From positions 1 to 16,833 of the forward strand of contig JAKAGH010000029.1 in the NCBI GenBank assembly GCA_021817645.1: a stretch of 16,833 nucleotides of DNA, written 5' to 3'. Under the pieces are notes generated by a model. The model was not told the DNA's origin and made no database searches. It worked only from the letters and a program-made list of their open reading frames with translations. Positions 6,471 to 12,509 of the stretch are shown here, in pieces (positions within the stretch are counted from its first letter, which is position 1; every line of letters starts with the position of its first letter). The stretch is from Deltaproteobacteria bacterium (GTDB lineage: Bacteria > Desulfobacterota > Desulfobaccia > Desulfobaccales > 0-14-0-80-60-11). A program made the position numbers and the translations under genes.

Positions 6471-6499
6471 AAAAAAAAAAGGCAGGCACCTGGCCTGCC
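6471..6499 (-). terminator. Intrinsic terminator of uvrA
   Basis: On the minus strand, GGCAGGC-CAGGT-GCCTGCC (6499-6481) forms a seven-pair stem with a 5-nt loop followed at once by ten T residues (6480-6471). It lies 47 bases past the uvrA stop codon. This is the cleanest terminator of the window. Confidence 0.92.
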
Positions 6500-6545
6500 C
6501 CGCCTGCAATTCTTTTGTTAGCTACAACCTAAAACCGAAGCCGAC

Positions 6546-9359
6546 CTAATTCAAAACCTCCCTGAGAAACCGCCCCGTATAAGACTCCGGGTGCCCGGCC
6601 AGTTCCTCGGGCGTGCCCTCGGCCACCAGGCGGCCGCCGCCGTCGCCCCCTTCCGGGCCCAGGTCGATGACGTGGTCCGCGGTCTTGATGACCTCCAGGT
6701 TGTGCTCGATGATGATCACGGTGTTGCCCGTGTCCACCAGGCGGTTGAGCACCACCAGGAGTTTTTCGATATCCGCCAGGTGCAGCCCGGTGGTGGGCTC
6801 ATCCAGGATGTAGAGGGTGCGGCCCGTGGCCCGTTTGCTCAGTTCCCGGGAGAGTTTCAGACGCTGGGCCTCGCCGCCGGAGAGGGTGGTGGCCGCCTGG
6901 CCGATTTGCAGATAACCCAAGCCCACGTCCGCCAGGGTCTGGAGTTTATCCCGGATGCTCGGCACCGCGCCGAAAAACTCCCGGGCCTGGTCCACGGTCA
7001 GTTCCAGAATTTCGGCGATGTTTTTCCCTTTGTAGCGGATCTCCAGGCTGGAGGCGTTGTAGCGCAGGCCCCGGCAGACCTCGCAGCGCACGTAGACGTC
7101 CGGCAGGAAATGCATCTCGATCTTGTTGATGCCCTCGCCCCGGCAGGCCTCGCAGCGCCCGCCCTTGACGTTAAAACTGAAGCGGCCGGGCTTGTAGCCC
7201 CGCAGCCTGGCCTCCGGCACCTGGGCAAAGAGCTCCCGCACCTCGGTAAAGAGGCCGCTGTAGGTGCCCGGGTTGGAGCGGGGGGTGCGGCCGATGGGGC
7301 TCTGGTCGATGTTCACCACCTTGTCCAACTCTTCCACCCCCAAAAGCGCCGCGTAAGGGGCCGCGGGCACCTTGGCCCGGTAAAGCTTCTGGCGCAGGGC
7401 CGCATACAGCGTGTCCATGATCAGGGTGGATTTGCCGGAGCCGGAGACCCCGGTGACGCAGTTGAGGACCCCCAGAGGTATGGTCACCTCCACATCCTTC
7501 AGGTTATGGCCCCGGGCGCCCAGGAGCCGGAGAAAACCCTTGGGCTTGCGGCTCTGAGCAGGCAGGGGAATTTCCCGCCTGCCGGAGAGGTAAAGGCCGG
7601 TCAAGGATAGGGGATGGCGCACCAACTGCGCCGGGGTGCCCCCGCAGATCACCTGCCCGCCCTCCCGGCCCGCGCCGGGACCCATGTCCACCACGAAATC
7701 CGCCTGCCGGATGGTCTCCGGGTCGTGCTCCACGACGATCACGGTATTTCCCAGGTCCCGCAGCGTCTTCAGGGTATTCAGGAGTTTTTGCGTATCCCGG
7801 GGGTGGAGGCCGATGCTGGGTTCATCCAGGATATAGAGGACGCCGCTCAGCTTGGAGCCGATCTGGGTGGCCAGGCGGATACGCTGGGCCTCCCCCCCCG
7901 CCAGGGTGGCGGTAGCCCGGTCCAGGGAGAGATACTCCAGGCCCACTTCCTTTAAGAATCCCAGGCGGTCGGCGATCTCTTTGAGCACCCGGCGGCCGAT
8001 CTCCCACTGCCGAGGGTTAAGTTCCAACTTCTGGAACCACTCCAGGGTCTGGGCCACGGTAAGGCGGGTCAACTCGCTGATATTGCTGCCGTTGATCTTT
8101 ACCGCCAGGGCCTCCCGGCGGAGCCGGGCCCCCCGGCAATCCGGACAGGGCTGGACACTCATGTACTGCTCGATCTCTTCCCGGATCAGGGGGGAGTCCG
8201 TTTCTTTATAGCGTTCCTGGAGCAAAGAAATCACGCCGGGAAAGGGCCGGGGCACCAGGAAGCGGCGGCCCCCCTGCTCATAAAAGAAATTGATGGTCTC
8301 TCCCCGGGACCCAAAGAGCAAGACCTGCTGCACCTTGGGGTCCAGGTCCCGGAAGGGGGTGTGGATGGAGAAGTGGTAATGCTTCTCTAACGCCTCCAGC
8401 AATTGTTGGTGGCGTAAGGAATGGCGGTGGGCCCAGGGGCGGATGGCCCCTTCCCGGAGGCTCAGGTCTTCATTGGGGACCACCAGGTCCGGGTCAATGA
8501 CCAGCTTGGTGCCCAGGCCGCTGCACCCGGGGCAGGCCCCCTGGGGACTGTTGAAAGAAAAGAGGCGGGGCGTAAGTTCGGGCAGGCTGACCCCGCAGTG
8601 GTCGCAGGCGAATTTTTCGCTGTACAAAAACTCTTCGCCTCCGGCCACTGCCACCCGCACCACGCCTTCAGCCAGCTTGAGAGACAGCTCCAGGGAATCC
8701 GTGAGCCTGGAGGCCAGGTCCGGCTTGATCACCAGCCGGTCCACCACCGCTTCGATGGTATGCCGCCGGTTTTTATCCAGGACGGGCAGTTCCTCCAGTT
8801 CCACCACCTCGCCGTTCAGACGAATGCGGCTATAGCCCTCCCGCTGCAGCCTTTCCAGGAGCTTTTGGTGTTCGCCCTTGCGGTTCACCACCACCGGAGC
8901 CAGAATGGTGATCCTGGTCCCCCCGGGCAGGCCCAACACCTGGTCCGCCATCTGAGGCACGCTCAAGGAGGCGATGGGGCGGCCGCACTGGTAGCAGTAA
9001 GGGGTGCCCACCCGGGCGAAGAGGACCCGAAGGTAGTCGTAAATCTCGGTGGCGGTGGCCAGGGTGGAGCGGGGATTGCGGGAAGCGCTGCGCTGTTCGA
9101 TGGCGATGGCCGGGGAGAGCCCTTCGATATACTCCACGTCCGGCTTGTCCATCAACTCCAGGAACTGGCGGGCGTATGCGGAGAGAGACTCTACATAGCG
9201 CCGCTGCCCCTCGGCGTAGAGGATATCGAAGGCCAGGGTGGACTTGCCGGAGCCGCTCACCCCGGTAATGACGATCAACTTCTCCCGGGGCAGCTCCAGG
9301 TCGATATTTTTCAGGTTATGTTCCCGGGCGCCCCGGATAACAATCTGGTTAGGGGACAT
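6546..9359 (-). CDS. uvrA: Excinuclease ABC subunit A (UvrA)
   Basis: Damage-recognition ATPase of nucleotide excision repair, which loads UvrB on lesions. It is 937 residues, the normal length. The first ATPase half has Walker A GVSGSGKST (33-41) and Walker B YILDEPSIGLH (509-519). The second has Walker A GVSGSGKST (637-645), signature LSGGEAQR (826-833) and YILDEPTTGLH (850-860). Cysteine pairs for zinc lie at 252/255 with 276/279, and at 736/739 with 759/762; further pairs are at 122/125 and 405/408. The first ABC signature reads LAGGEAQR (486-493), with Ala487 replacing the usual Ser. Only AGGG at a long distance precedes the ATG, so the ribosome site is weak. It lies 72 bases behind a small basic orphan gene, possibly in one transcript. 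No SOS box is recognised. Confidence 0.98.
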   Translation of the reverse strand: MSPNQIVIRGAREHNLKNIDLELPREKLIVITGVSGSGKSTLAFDILYAEGQRRYVESLSAYARQFLELMDKPDVEYIEGLSPAIAIEQRSASRNPRSTLATATEIYDYLRVLFARVGTPYCYQCGRPIASLSVPQMADQVLGLPGGTRITILAPVVVNRKGEHQKLLERLQREGYSRIRLNGEVVELEELPVLDKNRRHTIEAVVDRLVIKPDLASRLTDSLELSLKLAEGVVRVAVAGGEEFLYSEKFACDHCGVSLPELTPRLFSFNSPQGACPGCSGLGTKLVIDPDLVVPNEDLSLREGAIRPWAHRHSLRHQQLLEALEKHYHFSIHTPFRDLDPKVQQVLLFGSRGETINFFYEQGGRRFLVPRPFPGVISLLQERYKETDSPLIREEIEQYMSVQPCPDCRGARLRREALAVKINGSNISELTRLTVAQTLEWFQKLELNPRQWEIGRRVLKEIADRLGFLKEVGLEYLSLDRATATLAGGEAQRIRLATQIGSKLSGVLYILDEPSIGLHPRDTQKLLNTLKTLRDLGNTVIVVEHDPETIRQADFVVDMGPGAGREGGQVICGGTPAQLVRHPLSLTGLYLSGRREIPLPAQSRKPKGFLRLLGARGHNLKDVEVTIPLGVLNCVTGVSGSGKSTLIMDTLYAALRQKLYRAKVPAAPYAALLGVEELDKVVNIDQSPIGRTPRSNPGTYSGLFTEVRELFAQVPEARLRGYKPGRFSFNVKGGRCEACRGEGINKIEMHFLPDVYVRCEVCRGLRYNASSLEIRYKGKNIAEILELTVDQAREFFGAVPSIRDKLQTLADVGLGYLQIGQAATTLSGGEAQRLKLSRELSKRATGRTLYILDEPTTGLHLADIEKLLVVLNRLVDTGNTVIIIEHNLEVIKTADHVIDLGPEGGDGGGRLVAEGTPEELAGHPESYTGRFLREVLN

Positions 9360-9431
9360 CGTTCAATCAGGCCCTAAAGACCGGCAACGTGAGGCTTAGG
9401 GCAAACTTTTACCGGCAGGACCCGGGAAGAT

Positions 9432-9656
9432 TTAGCCACGCTGGGTTTCGGCCTTAGGCTTGCGGCCGCGTTTCTTTTTGAGTTCATATTGCACGAATTT
9501 CACCCCCTGGGCCCGGCCGGCCCCCCCTGGCCACAACAGGGGTCCGTTGCCCAAAAGATTGGCAATCTCTGCCAGGGACAGGTCCAGATAATTAGGGGGA
9601 ATCACCTTGATTTCCAATTTTTGGCCCCGTTGGGGGCGTTCTTTTACTCTGGACAT
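9432..9656 (-). CDS. 74-residue basic protein with AT-hook-like tail, unknown
   Basis: A small protein not recognised as any family. The first part (MSRVKERPQRGQKLEIKVIPP) is basic. The middle (YLDLSLAEIANLLGNGP) suggests one amphipathic helix. After a Gly-rich stretch, the tail VQYELKKKRGRKPKAE is strongly basic and includes RGRK, similar to an AT-hook core (canonically RGRP). AAGGAAAG lies five to six bases before the ATG, supporting real translation. It is upstream of uvrA on the same strand with a 72-bp gap and no clear terminator, so the two may share a transcript. DNA binding is a guess from the tail alone. Confidence 0.65.
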   Translation of the reverse strand: MSRVKERPQRGQKLEIKVIPPNYLDLSLAEIANLLGNGPLLWPGGAGRAQGVKFVQYELKKKRGRKPKAETQRG

Positions 9657-9979
9657 GGATACTTTCCTTGCTCATACGCGCTGGACATAGACCGGAAAAC
9701 CGCGGGCCCGCGGCTTCACTGTGCCACTACCGCAGTCCTCCGAGGGAAGTTCTTTTTTTAATTTAATGAAGTCAGCGGCAAAAAACATCGAAAAAAACCG
9801 GCAAAGCGTTGAGGTTAGCTTATCAGAATTTATAACTGATGGAAATATCAGGATAATATTTTTTACAATACTTTTTGCGGATATGGGCTGGCGGGGGTAA
9901 GTAGGGGCACAGCTTGCTGTGCCCGAGGTTGAAGGCAGAGCAAGCTGTGCTCCTACCCGGTAGACTTTTTAATTCCATC
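9657..9979. other. Intergenic region with palindromes
   Basis: The 323 bases between the small basic gene and the diguanylate cyclase stop contain a perfect 14-bp palindrome CCGCGGGCCCGCGG (9700-9713), an AT-rich part (about 9745-9880) that probably carries the promoter of the small gene, and the double palindrome at 9901-9956. No convincing gene is seen. I could not find a minus-strand promoter with good boxes and spacing. Confidence 0.55.
9901..9956. repeat. Double palindromic REP-like element behind the diguanylate cyclase
   Basis: The left arm (9901-9924) and the inverted right arm (9934-9956) match except for two or three bases: both begin GTAGGnGCACAGCTTGCT when read outside-in. The left arm is itself a perfect hairpin, GGGCACAGC-TT-GCTGTGCCC. 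The whole can fold as one long stem or as two small ones. It begins 24 bases past the stop of the diguanylate cyclase. No T-run follows, so it is best seen as an extragenic palindrome that may stabilise the mRNA end. Confidence 0.75.
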
Positions 9980-12178
9980 TCAATCCGTCCCGGACAGGCA
10001 GACCCGGTCCCGGCCTGTCTGTTTGGCCCGGTAAAGAGCGAGATCTGCGGCTTGCAGAACTGCCAGGAGCGTGGTGCCGTGCACCGGAAACATGGCCACT
10101 CCCAAGGAAAGGGTAATGGGCTCCAAAAATCCCCGCCCATGGAGAACCCTTAATTGTTTGGCGGCTTCCCGCAATTGTTCCGCGCGCTGCACCGCCTTTA
10201 CCGCGGACACATCCCGCAAAATGAGAGTGAACTCTTCCCCGCCATAGCGGCAGGCCAGATCGTTGCCCCGGATATGCCGTTGCAAAAATGCGCCCATTTC
10301 CCGGAGCAAGGCATCTCCGGCTTCGTGGCCAAAAGTGTCGTTAAAGCGCTTGAAATAATCAATATCCACCATAATGACCCCCACTTGCTTGCCCTGGCGT
10401 TCCGCACGGCGCAGTTCCCGTTCCATGGACTCTTCCAGGTGGCGCCGGTTGAACAGGCCGGTAAGGGGGTCTCTGACGGAGAGACGTTGCAGGGTTTCTT
10501 GCAGCTTCAACTTGGCCAGGGCCAGACCCAGGTATTCTGAGACTCTGACCGCCAGGTCTTGCTTGATTCCCGATTGGCCCGGGTCAGGAGAGGCCAACTG
10601 CACGTGAAACATGCCGATGGCCTCGCCGTGGGCCACTAAAGGAATACAAATATATGCCTGGTTCTCTGCCCCGGCATGACGGCATTTAAAGCCGGCCCGG
10701 ATTTCCACCGCGCCGTGGGGCCGCCCCCGGCGCAGCGCCCAGCATTCGTCCGGGGCCACCACCATCTCCGCGGGCGGCGCCGCGCCCCAGACCGCGGTGG
10801 CCTCGACCATGGTGCGCCCGGGGTTAAATATATAGAGGGCTCCGGAGTCGTCGGGAAATAGCTGCTGGAGGGACTGCCGGATGGTGATGTAGGCTTCTTC
10901 AATAGTATTGCAGCTTTGCAGGATTTCGCCCATCTGCCCCAGGAGGCTGATCTCGGTATTTCTTTGTTCCAACTCCTTCGACCAGACCATCAGCCGTTCA
11001 TTAGCCTCTTTCAGTTGGGCGTTCTGCTCGACCACCGTGGCTTCCAGCTCCTTGCGGTCGGTAATATCAAAGAAAAAGCCGCTGATGTATTGCACCTGCC
11101 CCTCTGGATCGCAGAGAATATGACCCCGCTCATGGATCCAGATAATATCGCCCCGTTTGTCCTTTATCCGATACTCCCGCATATAAGTCTTGTCGCCCTT
11201 CAGGGCCTGGATAAAGACCTCCTTGGCTTCGTCCCGGTCTTCCTCCACAATCAGATCGGTCCACTTGAGGCGGCGGGAGTCGAACTCCTCTTTAGGATAC
11301 CCGGTCATGAGCTCAATTTTGCGGTCATAGGTATCCACCGACCCGTCCAGATAGCCCTTGCCCAGGACCGCGGGAATATTGTCGATGACAATGCGAAACT
11401 CTTGTTCGGTCTGGCGCAGGTCCTCCTCCAGCCGTTTGTTCTCGGTGATGTCAAAGAATAGACCGCTGATATATTCGCCCCGGCCCTGGGTATTGCGGAT
11501 AATATGGCTTCTTTCCAAAATCCAGACGATGTTGCCCTGTTTGTTCCTGATGCGATACTCCCGGACATAGGCCTTGTTGGCCTTCAGGGCCTGGATGAAT
11601 ATTTCCTTGATCCGGCCCAGATCTTCCGGCAGCACCAGGTCGGTTAATTTCAGGCGGCGGGAGTCAAAATCCTCTTTGGCATAACCGGTCACCGCCTCGA
11701 TCTTGTGGTCGTAAGGGTCCATGGAGCCGTCCAGGTACCCTTTACCCAAGACCGCGGGGATATTGTCGATGACAATGCGAAACTCCTGTTCGGTCTGCCG
11801 CAGTTCCTCCTCCAGGCGCTTCTTCTCGGTGATATCAAAAAACAAACCGCTGATATATTCCGGCTGGCCTTGCGCATCGCGCATAATATGGCTTCTCTCG
11901 TGGATCCAGACAATGCCCCCCTCTTTATTCCTGATCCTGAACTCCCGGACATAGGCCTGGTCGGCCTTGAGGGCCTGGAGAAATTCTGCACGCGTGCGCT
12001 CCTGATCTTCTTCCAGAATCAGATCGGGCCATTTCAGGCGGCGAGATTCAAACTCCACTTGGGCGTAACCGGTGAGAGATTCCACTTTCCCGTCGAAAAC
12101 ATCAATGGAGCCATCCAGGTATCCCTTAAAAAGCACCGCGGGCAAGTTGTCGAGTACTATCCGAAAATCCTGTTCCAT
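9980..12178 (-). CDS. PAS-PAS-PAS-GAF-GGDEF diguanylate cyclase
   Basis: A cytosolic enzyme making cyclic di-GMP from two GTP. Residues here are counted from an upstream TTG (12208); the preferred ATG is codon 11 (12178), giving 732 residues, because a TTGACA box near 12250 would put the TTG at or before the transcript start. Three PAS/PAC units of exactly 128 residues (about 12-139, 140-267, 268-395) each begin with E-Q-x-F-R-I-V and end in DITxxKxLE. A linker coiled coil (396-415) leads to a GAF domain (about 416-565) with ECWALRRGRPH and two further Cys (C509, C521). The GGDEF domain (about 575-740) is intact: metal ligands in MVDIDYF (D615), active site GGEEF (656-660), and inhibitory I-site RGND (647-650) five residues before it. 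No membrane helix is seen. The signal sensed is unknown. Confidence 0.95.
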   Translation of the reverse strand: MEQDFRIVLDNLPAVLFKGYLDGSIDVFDGKVESLTGYAQVEFESRRLKWPDLILEEDQERTRAEFLQALKADQAYVREFRIRNKEGGIVWIHERSHIMRDAQGQPEYISGLFFDITEKKRLEEELRQTEQEFRIVIDNIPAVLGKGYLDGSMDPYDHKIEAVTGYAKEDFDSRRLKLTDLVLPEDLGRIKEIFIQALKANKAYVREYRIRNKQGNIVWILERSHIIRNTQGRGEYISGLFFDITENKRLEEDLRQTEQEFRIVIDNIPAVLGKGYLDGSVDTYDRKIELMTGYPKEEFDSRRLKWTDLIVEEDRDEAKEVFIQALKGDKTYMREYRIKDKRGDIIWIHERGHILCDPEGQVQYISGFFFDITDRKELEATVVEQNAQLKEANERLMVWSKELEQRNTEISLLGQMGEILQSCNTIEEAYITIRQSLQQLFPDDSGALYIFNPGRTMVEATAVWGAAPPAEMVVAPDECWALRRGRPHGAVEIRAGFKCRHAGAENQAYICIPLVAHGEAIGMFHVQLASPDPGQSGIKQDLAVRVSEYLGLALAKLKLQETLQRLSVRDPLTGLFNRRHLEESMERELRRAERQGKQVGVIMVDIDYFKRFNDTFGHEAGDALLREMGAFLQRHIRGNDLACRYGGEEFTLILRDVSAVKAVQRAEQLREAAKQLRVLHGRGFLEPITLSLGVAMFPVHGTTLLAVLQAADLALYRAKQTGRDRVCLSGTD
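10998..12175 (-). repeat. Three tandem 384-nt PAS-coding units
   Basis: Inside the diguanylate cyclase the PAS/PAC module is repeated three times with an exact 384-nt period. For example, a 37-base stretch starting at 11377 recurs at 11761 with one difference. At protein level units 2 and 3 are the most alike; unit 1 differs more but keeps KGYLDGS, SRRLK, YVRE(Y/F)RI and YISG(L/F)FFDIT. The pattern points to recent intragenic duplication. Confidence 0.85.
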
Positions 12179-12249
12179 CTCCCTCAAGGCCCTCTGGGGT
12201 ACGCGCAATACGCGGATTTTCTATAGCATTACTGCGCCGCCTCCAAGAT

Positions 12250-12255
12250 TGTCAA
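12250..12255 (-). promoter_or_regulatory. Perfect -35 box, possible diguanylate cyclase promoter
   Basis: On the minus strand TTGACA lies at 12255-12250. The -10 region is unclear: 18 bases downstream reads TAATGC, and TATAGA is 24 bases away. If used, transcription would start near 12214-12220, leaving a short leader for the ATG at 12178. Confidence 0.35.
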
Positions 12256-12262
12256 GTGATTA

Positions 12263-12305
12263 GAGAAAGGGGGGGCCACATTATCCCTTACCCCCCCTCA
12301 TTCTC
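12263..12305 (-). terminator. Possible terminator of the YyaL-type gene
   Basis: Read on the minus strand, GAGAA-TGA-GGGGGGG pairs with CCCCCCC-T-TTCTC across a 15-nt loop. The seven G/C pairs are extended by five more after a small internal loop. T content after the stem is modest (TTTCTCTAATC). It lies just before the TTGACA box, where a terminator between two genes would be expected. Confidence 0.4.
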
Positions 12306-12342
12306 AATTGATGCCAAGTCGCAATCTGACGGCAATTTTTCC

Positions 12343-12478
12343 GTAGGGGGGGACCCATGTGTCACCCCGGCGGTCGCAAATACCACTACGTTAATTCTAC
12401 GATCGTATTGATTGTTAAGGAGCGGAGGATTGTGTTTTTTGCGAACGTCCAGGGGGCACACATGGGTGCCCCCCCTAC
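12343..12478. mobile_element. MITE-like element with about 45-bp terminal inverted repeats
   Basis: The outer ends are GTAGGGGGGG-ACCCATGTGT (from 12343) and the inverse of GCACCCATGTGTGCCCCC-type sequence ending CCCCCCCTAC at 12478. They match with a single-base gap and a few mismatches, and the similarity continues inward (CGGTCGCAAA on the left against CGTTCGCAAA inverted on the right) to roughly 12385 and 12436. The centre is about 50 bases and AT-richer. There is no reading frame, transposase or obvious target duplication. It may be a non-autonomous palindromic element or a paired REP (BIME-like) unit. Confidence 0.55.
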
Positions 12479-12509
12479 AGATCTAGGCCATTTGATGGAC
12501 AGCCGGATA

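Larger units (their letters stand above)
6011..6545. other. Intergenic region between the small membrane gene and uvrA
   Basis: This stretch holds the promoter and two palindromes of the small membrane gene (6043-6102), then an AT-rich part (about 6100-6310) including an isolated T8 run (6209-6217 region) with no good stem before it. After these come two perfect hairpins (6351-6386 and 6413-6436) and the uvrA terminator (6471-6499). I see no further gene; frames on both strands here are very short and lack ribosome sites. Confidence 0.6.
12179..12509. other. Intergenic region between YyaL-type gene and diguanylate cyclase
   Basis: It contains the putative promoter of the diguanylate cyclase (12250-12255), a G7/C7 hairpin (12263-12305) and a MITE-like palindromic element (12343-12478). 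No gene is visible. A frame running out of the YyaL shadow on the plus strand crosses the element but has no ribosome site. Confidence 0.55.

Noticed and set aside
6591..7610. Long plus-strand open frame (339 codons) inside uvrA, and a similar one at 8421-9377
   Set aside because: They are antisense shadows of the high-GC uvrA gene. UvrA motifs are continuous on the minus strand and these frames show no domain.
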